Source: Laburnicola sp. R22_1
Lineage: Eukaryota > Ascomycota > Dothideomycetes > Pleosporales > Didymosphaeriaceae
Direction of reading: 5' to 3'
Length of the DNA stretch: 64,000 nucleotides
Assembly (NCBI GenBank): GCA_014281115.1
Contig: JACONQ010000011.1
Span: 1,054,001 to 1,118,000 of the forward strand
The notes below the pieces were generated by a model. It worked only from the letters and a program-made list of their open reading frames with translations. It searched no databases and had not been told where the DNA came from. Both the position numbers and the translations under genes were made by a program. Below, piece by piece: positions 1 through 10,858 of this stretch (position 1 is the stretch's first letter; the number at the start of each line of letters is the position of its first letter).

Positions 1-694
<694 letters not shown>

Positions 695-1527
695 TCGTGG
701 ATGTTACTACCTACCGGTACATGGGCAACACAAAGCGATATGCTGTTCGGAGACAGACTGTAGTCGAAAAGGGCGAAAAACTTGTAGAGTCACGAACGTA
801 GACACGAATATATGCCTAGTGAGGTAACGGAACGGAACTCCAAATCGAGAAGTCGGCCTGTGATTTCCACTCGATGCTCCTATAGAGTATGTGTGTTTTT
901 GCTGACACTCGGCTGAGATACTATGATGGTCCCATGCCTTCAGATGCATTTTATGCAATCTTTTGGGATCGTTATGAGGTACGGCCCGCTCACTTGTACA
1001 CGCGTTCTCTCCATTGCAGGGTAAGACGTGTCTCGAATGTTTCACGATGGAATCACCGGAATGCTATAAACTTTGAAACATAACAATTACATGGACAGAC
1101 AAGAGGCTCGAAGATGACTGGCTGCCCTAAGTCCTAGGGAAGGGTTGTGTTAACGGGCTCAGTATTCGCATCTACCTTAGAGTTCCACCTGTGTTGCGTT
1201 ATATGCTCTGCATGTCTTCGGGCAACTAGTAGTTCAAAGTGTTTTATAACACTAGATATCGTGGGTGCGCTCCTACTGGACTGATCAGTCCTACTGTCTT
1301 ATGGTCTGATACTAAGATATTCCTTCCATGTCTCTCCACGGTTCTTTATCACATACCACGCTGCTCTCGGGCAACAAATATGTAGGCTGCAGGCGTTGCG
1401 TGTGATTAAAAAAGAGAGGGACGCCTCCACAGCACATGTTAGTCTCTTCGCAACCCCCCTTCTGTTTGCATTCATCTTCATAGCCGGTCTGCAGCTTATA
1501 ACACACGCCCAACATGACTTTCTAAGA
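695..1527. other. Intergenic, enolase 3' region
   Basis: About 830 bases following the enolase stop. Short open frames occur on both strands but none has a plausible start, splice structure or recognisable protein. It probably holds the enolase 3' UTR and the promoter of the next locus. Nothing else is seen. Confidence 0.5.
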
Positions 1528-2187
1528 ATGGGCATTTCGAAACATCTCGTTCTGCTATTGTTGGCTTCGGTTACTACCCAGCAGTCCCTGTCAAAGACTG
1601 TGGATCGACTTGTTGTGAGCGATGCATCTGGACCAGCATACCTTGTCGACCACTACCCCGTGGAAAAGTATGGAAGTACAACACTCTGCTCGAAAATGCC
1701 GATTTCTGTCTCTCCGGAACCGTATCCGACGACAACTACGACATATTCTCCTTCACTTGTTGATAGTACGAGCTACTCTTCGGAAACGGGTATGCTATAC
1801 ACTACAAGTGCAACTTAAACTCTCGTCGAAACTACTCAGACCACCGTGGAGTCAAGTACGCTAAATTCATGCACTTGTATCGAGCGGGCCACAACGGGAG
1901 AGGCTCACAGTGAATCGTCTACCGAGATCACCATCCAGAAAAACAATTCCCTGGCTTCACTCTCCTCGAACGCATCTTATCATGATCATATTCTCATGGT
2001 CGGTACATCCACTCCATGTGCTGGTCCGGTACCCCTCAATCAATCTTCGATCCAAGCTACCGTCCGACCAACGTGGTCTCCAGAGACGACTTATAGCTCA
2101 GTGAGCTTGGGATTGAAAGACACCATCTGTTCTATCACGGGACTCGGGATCATTGGAACAATCACATGGCTCGCCGTCATGCTGTGA
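1528..2187 (+). pseudogene. Secreted Ser/Thr-rich, possibly GPI-anchored protein interrupted by an in-frame stop
   Basis: One reading frame runs from ATG 1528 to TGA 2185 but is cut by TAA at 1816-1818. The first 96 codons start with a signal-peptide-like segment (MGISKHLVLLLLASV) and turn Ser/Thr/Pro-rich. After the stop the same frame continues for 122 codons with the same composition (ETTQTTVESS, a CTC cysteine pair) and ends in a hydrophobic tail, GLGIIGTITWLAVML, typical of a GPI-anchor signal or a single membrane helix. I tested splicing: the best donor (GTATGC at 1790) with the CAG ending at 1839 removes the TAA but shifts frame into another stop. The locus is therefore either a recent pseudogene or a truncated secreted product. 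Family unknown. Confidence 0.5.
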
Positions 2188-2942
2188 TGTGACTCGAAGG
2201 CGACCCCGCGCACACCACCATCTGGCACTTCCTTTCCTTTCTAACCGTTTCTGTTCATGGAATGGTATTGGTGTTGCGGCAAGCGCACCTTGATGTTTGT
2301 GATGTTCTTACCTTTCTCAATTGTCTTCTTCCTCTTTCAAGTTGCTAGCTGTCGCTTTCGCCTCCAGGTTCGCCCTCGCACGACATTGTGCAGCACGCTG
2401 TCGGGCAGCACTGCCCTCGCGAATAAGGCGACAAAGCGACAAAGCGCCTTTGTACTATTGTTATCCTTTGCCCCAGGCACTCCGATTTCTAATTCGGAAC
2501 CACAGCCCATTCAGCTCTTTGTTGATTTCACCTAATTTAGTAACTTTGGAACAGACACAATAGACTCATAAAACACTGTCAGTCCCCCTACAACGATATG
2601 CAGCATTTATTTCACGCCGCGTAGAGCAAAGCATTTACGAGTACTAGCATTTCAGCATTCAGCCCTCAGCATCCACGTGGCGTAGAGTCATCGAGCTGCT
2701 CCTACGCACGCACGCACGCACGCACACTACAACAATACTTTAATTGATCATCACCAACAGAACCGACATCTATCGCGGTATCTTAATTACCCAATCAAGA
2801 ACTCCCCCAGCAATTGTCTATTTCCCCTCTTCCCAACTACACCTGCGACTCCGCATCGCCGGCCTCTACAGAACACACAAGACTGCCCCCTCAAATCCAT
2901 TAACAAGGTGAGGGCCAACGTCTATTGCGGTCCTCAAAACAA
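2188..2942. other. Intergenic, with a small tetranucleotide repeat
   Basis: About 750 bases without a supported gene. It contains a short CGCA tandem repeat at roughly 2704-2725 and pyrimidine-rich stretches just upstream of the next start codon, as expected for a fungal promoter and 5' UTR. Confidence 0.5.
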
Positions 2943-5516
2943 ATGACTGACCGCAAACCAGCAAGCGGCGTCATCACCAACCCTTTCACGCGAAATCCTA
3001 CCCACCTTAAACGTAATACGCGCGGAAGTAGGTGGATCACTATGGACGACGGTCTCGCTAAACGGCCTCATATTGTGCACCGTAGTGGCTCAACAACGCA
3101 GAGCCAGAAAGCTTTCTCCCTAAGTTCATCGAGACCTGAGAGTGGGTATCGGAGCGAGACCGCTGGTACAGGCTCGACGTATACCTTGTCCAATCCTTTT
3201 ATTTACGACACAATCGAGATCCCACATACCGATATGTATGGCCTAGATGGGCCGTACACAGATGATGCGATATCCCCGAAGGCTTCGAAAATAGACCCAC
3301 ATACGAAGAAGGGAAAGCGGAGGTTCTCCGCGCCAAACACACCACAGGAGTACTTCTTACCCCCGACAGCACCTCTATCACCGATGCCAAGTTTTAGAGG
3401 GAGTTTAGCTGTATCACTTCGCAGTCATTCGCCTCCCTCTTTGTCGCACGATTTTGCGTCACCGGTCTCGGAGAGGCCGCCGACTCCCAGATATACTTAC
3501 GGCCACCCAGCATCGAAGAAACGTAAGGATGCCAAGCGTGGAGCCGTGCGGCATATATTCGATCCCCAATGGCCACCAAGAAACATCGGGTGGGACGAAT
3601 TTCGTTCGCCGAGAGGGTCTTTGGACCTACCACGCGATAGGAAGGTATCTCTTCAAACAGTCCACACTCCATGGCCGACGAAAGATGTGGTAACAGATGA
3701 TCAGATCCCTTCGGAGCCGATACCTCGTTCGAAGCTGAGAGAAGAGATCGGAAAGAAGGGCAAGCATGTTCCACCCATTTCAGAACAACACAAGCACGCT
3801 GCCGCTGCAAGTCAGAAGGGGACCAAAATGTCTCGTAAGGAGGCAGACATGGACGCGCTCATGGCGGTCTATCAGTTTGGAAAGAAGCTCAAGGTAGTCT
3901 ATGCCCAAGGCCCCCAAGGCGAAGGACACAAGTTGTGGAACGGTCTCCAGATGACGAGGAGTGAGAAACGTGAGCTGAAACGCACACAGGCAAAGGTAGC
4001 GCGCGCGAAGGCTCAGGAGGAGCAGCTCGATGCTGTCCATGCAGCTGCGCTTGATATGCCGCTGCACAAGCCGCTCGTCATATCGCCTCCCATACCTGCG
4101 CGTCCAGAACCTTTGGGCATCTCACGGCCAGTGAGGACTTCTCCTGAGCCAGTGAAGCTACCACCTCAGCCTGTGAACACAGCGCACAACCGAGCTGATT
4201 CGAAGAGCACGAAGGTGAGCAGTTCCGTATACTCGATATCTACATTGGACGTCCCGATAAAGATATCCCAGAGCGTACAGTACGACGCAAAGGTATCCGT
4301 CCTCGACTTTGCAACAAAGTCGCAGACGCGAGTGCCCAAGCTCACTCCCGCCCCGCGGCCCAAAGGTAAGAAGATGGGTCTTCCCCCTCGACCTGTGCCT
4401 GCTCGGGGCGAGTCGGAGCCTCCAGAACTAGCTCAGCAGGAGAAAATGTTCAAGCTGCGAGTGGGTTCGCTGCCACCTCCACCGCGGGAGACCTCAAACA
4501 CGGTATGTCCTGTAAGCTCTCCTGTTGTGCCCCAGCAGAACCATCTGGCGTTCTTCGCTTCTCTTGATGACGGTCAAACCGAGCATCCCCGCAATGTCAA
4601 GAAGAAAGAAAAGGATGCTAAGAGTCGGTTTGCCCGCGCTCTTGACAGCATCTTCGATGTCCCTGGACAAGTCCAGTTCCACCATGCTAACAAGCCTGCA
4701 CCAAAGTTGGACAAGCACCAGCTCTTGAAGCAGAAGATCAGCGGCCCTCAACCCATCATAGCGCCTAACAATTTCTCCGGAAACTTCGCTAGCGATAGCG
4801 GTAACGCAGGCAGACCGCAAGTTCCTGCCCACCCAAGCAGAAAGCGAGCAAGCTTCTCAGCAGCAGGTAAGGGCAAAGAAAAAGAAACATACTATGTTCC
4901 TCCCCGCCCACCACCTGCACCTCCACTAACCCTTCATCCTCCTCCTCCTCCTCCTCCTCCTCCTCCTCCTCCTCCTCCTCCTCCTCCTCCACCACCACCA
5001 CCTCCCCACACCAACAACCACGCAAACCCGTCCACAAAAGAAGGCCCAAAAAAGCAAACCCGCCACTGGCGCGACCTGCTAACCGGCCCCACCACAGGCG
5101 TCCCCTTCCTCCTCCACGCCGTGCACGACCTCGAAACGCCCTTCAACCGCAAGCGCGCCGACTCAGACACCTCCATGGTCTGCCAAGACTCCCGTCAATA
5201 CGAGAGCCAGCACCAGCACCAGCACCAGCACCAGCACCAGCACCAGCACCAGCACCAGCACCAGCACCAGCGCAACGCCCCAGCCCCCTACCCGCACGAG
5301 ACGCTCGTATTCAAGGGGCCCGTAAGGCAGCCGCCTGCGCCCAAGATACGGGACCCGGGCCCCTCGAGGCAGCCTGGCTTCCAGTATTCGGATGAGAGTT
5401 TGGTGCCGCAGCCGTTGGAGGTTGGGGGGAGGGGTGGTGCCGCGAAGAAGACGGACATGAGGGATACGAGGTTTTACCAGCCTTATCATAGTTTGTTGTA
5501 TGAGTATAGGGGCTAA
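2943..5516 (+). CDS. Large low-complexity protein with poly-proline and Gln-His tracts, function unknown
   Basis: Single open exon of 857 codons from the ATG at 2943. An in-frame TTG upstream at 2925 is not a credible start. I recognise no catalytic domain. The protein is basic and disordered in character: Ser/Pro-rich N-terminal third, a Lys/Arg/Glu-rich middle near residues 290-370 (MTRSEKRELKRTQAKVARAK) that could form a helix, a run of about 24 prolines near residue 666, a (Gln-His)n tract near residues 755-776, and a tyrosine-rich end (FYQPYHSLLYEYRG). Conserved pieces such as MDALMAVYQFGKKLKVVY suggest a real fungal protein. The middle segment or the proline run could bind partners, but that is inference. 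Confidence 0.75.
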   Translation: MTDRKPASGVITNPFTRNPTHLKRNTRGSRWITMDDGLAKRPHIVHRSGSTTQSQKAFSLSSSRPESGYRSETAGTGSTYTLSNPFIYDTIEIPHTDMYGLDGPYTDDAISPKASKIDPHTKKGKRRFSAPNTPQEYFLPPTAPLSPMPSFRGSLAVSLRSHSPPSLSHDFASPVSERPPTPRYTYGHPASKKRKDAKRGAVRHIFDPQWPPRNIGWDEFRSPRGSLDLPRDRKVSLQTVHTPWPTKDVVTDDQIPSEPIPRSKLREEIGKKGKHVPPISEQHKHAAAASQKGTKMSRKEADMDALMAVYQFGKKLKVVYAQGPQGEGHKLWNGLQMTRSEKRELKRTQAKVARAKAQEEQLDAVHAAALDMPLHKPLVISPPIPARPEPLGISRPVRTSPEPVKLPPQPVNTAHNRADSKSTKVSSSVYSISTLDVPIKISQSVQYDAKVSVLDFATKSQTRVPKLTPAPRPKGKKMGLPPRPVPARGESEPPELAQQEKMFKLRVGSLPPPPRETSNTVCPVSSPVVPQQNHLAFFASLDDGQTEHPRNVKKKEKDAKSRFARALDSIFDVPGQVQFHHANKPAPKLDKHQLLKQKISGPQPIIAPNNFSGNFASDSGNAGRPQVPAHPSRKRASFSAAGKGKEKETYYVPPRPPPAPPLTLHPPPPPPPPPPPPPPPPPPPPPPPHTNNHANPSTKEGPKKQTRHWRDLLTGPTTGVPFLLHAVHDLETPFNRKRADSDTSMVCQDSRQYESQHQHQHQHQHQHQHQHQHQHQRNAPAPYPHETLVFKGPVRQPPAPKIRDPGPSRQPGFQYSDESLVPQPLEVGGRGGAAKKTDMRDTRFYQPYHSLLYEYRG
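4936..5002 (+). repeat. (CCT)n/(CCA)n microsatellite coding poly-proline
   Basis: About 18 CCT units followed by CCA units, in frame, encoding the proline run of the 2943-5516 protein. Such a tract is expected to vary in length between strains. Confidence 0.9.
5207..5271 (+). repeat. (CAGCAC)n minisatellite coding Gln-His repeats
   Basis: Nearly perfect hexanucleotide repeat of about eleven units, in frame, encoding alternating Gln and His. Repeat-number change would add or remove two residues at a time without breaking the frame. Confidence 0.9.
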
Positions 5517-6125
5517 TGATTGCAGGCCTTCGGTACGCCGGGCGGTATTGGTGGGTGGGAGATAGGGGGTTGAGGGTGTGTAGTTTGAAGGGGGTGAGAT
5601 GGTCACTTGTACGGCGTGGGTGGACGTTTATGGTTTGATGAAGTTGGTGTATAATGCATGTATATATTTCTTTGGAACGGGTTGGCTTGTTTGTTGGGTT
5701 GGTCTGAATTGTAACATTAGCTTTTTCACAGATTTTCACATGGTTGCTGAGAATACCTTTGGGAATGGAAAGTCTTCTGCATTACGGCATATGTGGTGTT
5801 CGCGTGTAGTATTGGAGGTAGCCAGGTATTGTGTGCAGGACACAAGTTAAAACACTTCGAGGTGTCATCTTACGCAATCGCAGTGTACACCAACCGCAAA
5901 TGCATCGACCTGTTCATCATCAACAAAAGCCGCACAACGGAAACAACTCTCTCAATTTGTGATGCCAGACCCCCGAATGACAGGAAGCCAGATACCATAA
6001 TTGTACCACACCCCTCATCCATCATACGACGAGGACGATACGAAGTTATAGCCCATCCACATTCCTAGTACATATCTGTAACCTGTATAACCCCCTTTTA
6101 CCCCCCATCTCACTCACGCACGCAC
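5517..6125. other. Intergenic between convergent genes
   Basis: About 600 bases between the 3' ends of the proline-rich gene and MPC1. Short frames only; consistent with two 3' UTRs. Nothing else is seen. Confidence 0.5.
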
Positions 6126-6825
6126 TCACTTTCCCACACTCTTCACCGCCTGGTCAATCTGCGCACCAGTTTCCTTCGCCTTGGTCTCCATCGCTGCACC
6201 TGCCTCCCTCGCCTTGACCGCCGCCTCCTTCCCGCCCAAATTCCAGTAATTTACATATCGGTATCCCTGCACGAGCTGCGAGGTGAAGTTGATGGCGTGG
6301 CAGCCGAAGAGGAGGTAGTTTGCAGGCGTCACGGCGAGGGAGTAGCGCATGAAGGTGCCGGAGTATGCAGAGAGGGCGACGGTCATGGGACCGGAGATGC
6401 TGGTTGACGTATTAGTAAGAGATCCTGAGAGAGGACAGGCCGTGTAGATCAGGCAGCCATGAGGCTTCGGGACCAAGCGGCGAGAAGCGGTAAGTAGGAA
6501 AGAAGACGTACATCTCAGGGTCCTTGCTCATGTCCGCAATCGCAGCTAGCGGGATACCAAAGTTACTCGCGGGGCCCCAGAAGTCTGTCCACAGTTAGCT
6601 CTACTCCATTTCCCGTCGTCTCTCCCCATCCTCCCCTCTACCAGCGTATTCCCTCCTCTTCGATATCCACCTTCCTCTCAGTGCGCTCTTCCGCGACCGG
6701 CCGTCATGCGACCTCCGATCGGAAGCCAACCGAAGCAATTGCCAGTACTTACGGGTCGAGCAGAAGTAATCTGTATACTTGTTGGAGCGTATCCGCGCAT
6801 TGAGCGCCTTGATTGCGGCGGCCAT
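6126..6825 (-). CDS. MPC1: Mitochondrial pyruvate carrier subunit 1
   Basis: Inner mitochondrial membrane subunit that pairs with an MPC2/3 subunit to import pyruvate. Exons on the minus strand: 6753-6825, 6512-6584 and 6126-6399, total 420 bases, 139 residues. Spliced landmarks match the family: STHFWGP across the first junction, NFGIPLAAIADM, then ISGPMTVALSAYSGTFMRY and NYLLFGCHAINFTSQLVQG. Introns have GTAAGT and GTACGT donors and CAG acceptors, with a CTAAT branch site in the second. The C-terminus is extended by about 45 residues of Ala/Lys/Glu-rich helix compared with the human protein (109 residues), as in other fungal MPC1 proteins. Confidence 0.94.
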
Positions 6826-7445
6826 TGTGTCGGTAGAGCGGAGCGTGCGACCGGGGGCTTAGTCGTGAGTCTTCGGCGATGGGAACTTTGGGGCGTCCGG
6901 CATCGGGACCCGTTTGCCAAACGATTTTCGGTCACGTGCGCAGCAGTGCTATTTTGAGATGTTGACGGCTTGGTATGACTGAGCAGGTACAATTACATGT
7001 TCGCGTCGTGCAGTTGGTCGACTGGTGACCTATATGAAAAATCGGCAAATTCGTAGAAAGTGGTCGAGGCCCGAAAGGAACATTTGGAAACATAGAGTCA
7101 CCAGGTAATGCAGACATTTGAGTTTGGGTGACCACAAACAAAGGTGGAATATGGTATCGTTCTTCATTTTAATTCCCACTTGCGTCATTTCCAATCCAAC
7201 TCCAGCTTCATATCGCTGCCAAAGTCCATCTCCCAATTTGCAAATATCTGCAAAACACAAAGATTTTCCCAAATCGCACTTGGCATGTACCAGAGCAGAA
7301 GCAACCAGCAATGCACTAATGCACTAATGCATTCAATTGTGCCATGCGTTCTTTCCGTCAGTTCTGCACTCGAATTTTACTTGAGAAGTGCAAACGTGGT
7401 CTCGACGCCTTCTCCGTCAAGTTCTAGCATTCTTCTTTTTTCGAC
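6826..7445. other. Intergenic upstream of MPC1 and downstream of SmB
   Basis: About 620 bases holding the MPC1 promoter side and the SmB 3' region. No gene seen. A GGTCACGTG E-box-like site occurs near 6929-6937. Confidence 0.45.
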
Positions 7446-8330
7446 CTATCGACCATTGAATCCGGGCGGTCCACCGCGTCCTTGGCCACCAAAGCCTGGC
7501 GGTCCGCCACCAAAAGGAGGTGGGCCTCCTCCGAAGCCTGGTGGGGGCCCGCTTGGGAAGCCTCCAGCTGTGGTTTTGTCAGCAAGAGTACTCTTATTTG
7601 ATGATGGAATGGACTTACGCGGTCCGCCTGGCGGTCCACCTCGTCCAAAGCCTCCAGGTGGTCCAAAGCCGCCCGGTGCGCCTGGGAAACCCCCTGGCGG
7701 TCCGAAGCCCGGGCCTGGGCCTCCGACACCAGGTGCTGGTCCAGTCAAGCCAACGGGCAGACCACGCCCAGCAGGTCGAGCAATTCCTGGTCCCTGAGCC
7801 AGCGTTGCAGCAGTCGACGGTCCACCAGTAACCGCTCCAAGGCGTGCAGCAGGATCTGCCGGAGGTGGACCATCGACGGAAACGGAGATGACATGCGCAC
7901 CGCGAATTATGGTCAGTCCGATTGCGCGGCGTTCTTCGGTCTCGGTGATCTGTTGGGCTGCGCCTGGTGCGGCCTTGCCCTTTTGTCGTCGGCGGCGAAA
8001 TTCTTCTGTGTCGGCGAGCACCAAGTTCATATGCTGAATGCATGTGTTAGCAATCGGTGCGGCAGGTGATTGGGAGAGCGAACCTTGTCGAAAGCGAGCA
8101 TTTGCCCTACCATCTGCCTACCATCTTGCAGAGTGACTTTCATGCGATAATTGATCTACAGTCTGTGAGTTCAACGCCGCTTCGAGACGAGGCAAAGAGC
8201 ACCTACCAGATTTTGCTATACCCAGCGTCAGTCAGTCAGTCTACGCGCAGTTCTTCTCTCAGATCAAGGATTCGAAGAGGTCGCAGGCAGCTTTACTCAC
8301 CATCTTTCCCTGCCTGTTCGCGGCGGCCAT
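7446..8330 (-). CDS. Small nuclear ribonucleoprotein SmB/B'
   Basis: Core Sm-ring protein of spliceosomal U1, U2, U4 and U5 snRNPs. Five exons on the minus strand: 8301-8330, 8207-8215, 8084-8155, 7619-8033 and 7446-7567; total 648 bases, 215 residues. The Sm1 motif (NYRMKVTLQDGRQMVGQMLA) and MNLVLADTEEF are followed by the Sm2 region IGLTIIRGAHVISVSVDGPP, then a Gly/Pro-rich tail with PPGGF-type repeats as in SmB tails. Exon 2 is only 9 bases (Gln-Asn-Leu), yet it is needed to keep Sm1 spacing. The last intron (51 bases, 7568-7618) is a multiple of three without a stop, so retention would add 17 residues to the tail. The gene is divergent from RPL11 across 261 bases. Confidence 0.93.
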
Positions 8331-8591
8331 GCTGGCGGAGGTGCGTCCGAGGGCGGCTTCAGCTTTCGAAAGAAAGGGTGGAGTAGAGTCGCAGGTACAG
8401 CCCCTCGTGCGTGATGTGGTGGGGTGTATGTGGAGCTGTTAGACGTCTTGAAGCTTTGCGCGATGCTAGCCCGCTGCCAAGCCAAAGCTCGCTTAACGTC
8501 GAACCTAGCGCACCCAGCGCAATTCATTTTGTCAATCCCACCTCCAGCGACCACATCGACACTCCGCCCAACTAACCTCACAGCACACACA

Positions 8592-9274
8592 ATGGTACGC
8601 AATGGCCCCTACAGTCCATTTATTTCAATCCCCATGCTGACTTATAGACAGGCCGACTCTAAAGCTTCCAACCCCATGCGGGAGCTCCGCATCCAGAAGC
8701 TCGTCCTCAACATCTCCGTCGGCGAGTCTGGTGATCGATTGACGCGTGCGGCCAAGGTGCTCGAGCAGCTGAGCGGTCAGACACCCGTCTACAGCAAGGC
8801 CCGCTACACCGTCCGAACTTTCGGTATCAGGAGGAACGAGAAGTATGGCATCCAACACAGAAGGGGGAGACAGGACAGAAGGTTAACCGGAAATCAGGAT
8901 TGCCGTCCACGTCACCATCCGCGGCCCCAAGGCTGAGGAGATCCTCGAGCGCGGTCTCAAGGTCAAGGAGTACGAGCTCCGCAAGCGCAACTTCTCCGCC
9001 TCTGGCAACTTCGGTTTCGGTATCAGCGAGCACATCGACTTGGGCATCAAGTACGACCCTAGCATTGGGTATGTTGTCAATACATGACAGTGGCGGGCAC
9101 ACACTGACGGCGAACAGTATCTACGGCATGGACTTCTACGTCTGCATGACCCGTCCCGGCGAGCGTGTTGCCAAGCGTAGGCGATGCAAGAGCAAGATCG
9201 GCGCCTCCCACCGTGTGAACCAGGCCGAGACCGTCAAGTGGTACAAGAACCGATTCGAGGGCATCGTTCGATAA
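8592..9274 (+). CDS. RPL11: Cytosolic 60S ribosomal protein L11 (uL5)
   Basis: Large-subunit protein that binds 5S rRNA in the central protuberance. Exons 8592-8594, 8652-8842, 8898-9068 and 9118-9274 total 522 bases, 173 residues, the expected size. Diagnostic segments are [59 protein letters not shown], and [20 protein letters not shown]. The first exon is the ATG alone; the donor GTACGC follows at once and the acceptor CAG precedes GCC. The 261 bases to the divergent SmB start probably hold a shared promoter. Confidence 0.96.
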
Positions 9275-10461
9275 GCGTGAAAATGAAGGGTCGGGTGACG
9301 GAGGATAGCATGGCGTGAAGCATATCGGTCTCGGAGGGTTGGTTCCCCATGGAGTCACGGTGTGTAATTAACAAAACAGCAAGCATTACTTGCGGCCTAT
9401 CAATGGAGTTGACCTTGCTTTCGAGCGAGTGTCTTTCGATCACAATACAATGGAGGCTTCACTTGGGTGAACGCCGTTTAACCATTAGTGATCTTGTCGC
9501 TTTGCGACTGCCATGTCTCCGAGTGCCGATCAACGTGTTCTGATGCTACTGATATGCCGCCCAGCTTATGCACATCCAATACTGCCGCTACGTTGCCAAA
9601 ATTGTTCCGGCTCTCCGACGACGATTCGCGATTCTTCGTTCACGGCAGCAGCACACCCAAATTACCTAACATTGACTCTCAAGAATGACGTTTCTAGGAA
9701 AGGGCGGTAACATACATCTTATCCTTCTGCTGATGGTTCGTCATATCTTGCGAAGCTCTATTGCACCGGCCACGCTCCAATCTACCTCGCATGCCGCAAC
9801 GTACACTCGAATTGCTCCATTCTTGGACTTTTAGAACAGCATGGGGCGTTCTGCTCCACTCTGAATCATTATGTGTGCGTTGATAAATCGAACAAACATT
9901 CATGGTTGCAGCGCAGCTTTGTCACTTGAGCAGAGTGCATGGAGTTAGTATAAATTCGCGGAAATATGACTATGGAAGTCCGCTTACCTTCCTAGAGGCG
10001 ACAGCAGTCATGATACTAGGCTAGCCATGCCTTTGCGAGAGAAGGAATTTTGTAACGACGGCGCTGGCGCCGTGTGGTGGTTGGTGTAGCGAGAAGAAAG
10101 CGATAGGAGCTGGGTCATTATTACATTACCCACCCACCTACCTACTACCTAGTAATGCTCACATTCTTCTTCCTCTCCTGTAGGAAACATTAAAGCCATC
10201 GTGCGTACGTATTCTCAACCATGTAGCATCATCGTCGTCAAGAGTGTACCTAGGTACGTACATACATGGCTCCTTACGTAGAAGGCGAGCGACTCTACCA
10301 TCCATGCTCTGGTCGGCACGTAAGCACCGCACCGCACCGCACCCCATCCTCGACATACCCATCTCAGTTCAGTTCAGCATCATGCCACGAATGAATGGAT
10401 TTCCATACCACCCGCTCCGCTCGCCGTTTCGTTCGCTGCGCGGGCGCTGCCATCGCCACCT

Positions 10462-10483
10462 TACCTACCTTCGAAGGTAGGTA
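10462..10483. repeat. Perfect 22-base palindrome
   Basis: The sequence reads identically on both strands, centred on TTCGAA with TACCTACC arms. It lies in a GC-rich, repeat-prone patch with no gene. It could form a cruciform or bind a dimeric factor; this is structure only, with no known match. Confidence 0.7.
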
Positions 10484-10770
10484 CCGCCCGGCGCTCGGTA
10501 CGCCGGACGGTTTCCTGCCGGGCGGCTACAGCGACCCGCCCTGCACTGGACTAGTTAGACCACTACGACACGCACGCTGCGCTAGTGTCGTGCACAGTAC
10601 ATACTGTACGTACTGTAGGCGCTGCGCTGCTGCATTAGGTGGCGTTGAGGGAGAGGCAATAGCGGGTAGGTAGTGTGAGTGTGAGTGTGAGTGTGGGATT
10701 TAGTGGGGAGGAGAGGGCGAGACGCTGGGGCGGGATGGGTGTGGCGCTTAGTAGAGGGGGTGGAGAGTTT

Positions 10771-10858
10771 GGGATTGGGATTGGGATTTGGGATTGGGAT
10801 TGGGATTTGGGATGGGGATTGGGATTTGGGATGGGGATTGGGATTTGGGATGGGGATT
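10771..10858 (+). repeat. GGGATT/GGGATTT/GGGGATT tandem array
   Basis: About thirteen imperfect units of G3-4 with short A/T spacers over 88 bases. Runs of three or more Gs at regular spacing give the + strand quadruplex-forming potential. The unit differs from the TTAGGG telomere repeat, so a buried telomere is not implied. Confidence 0.8.

Noticed and set aside
4789..5176. Minus-strand frames encoding poly-Glu or poly-Gly
   Set aside because: They are the reverse reading of the poly-proline microsatellite inside an intact plus-strand gene; no independent start or conserved flank.
7144..7797. 217-codon plus-strand frame rich in Pro/Gly
   Set aside because: It is antisense to the SmB Gly/Pro tail, whose repeats are open in several frames. 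SmB is supported by family motifs and splice sites.
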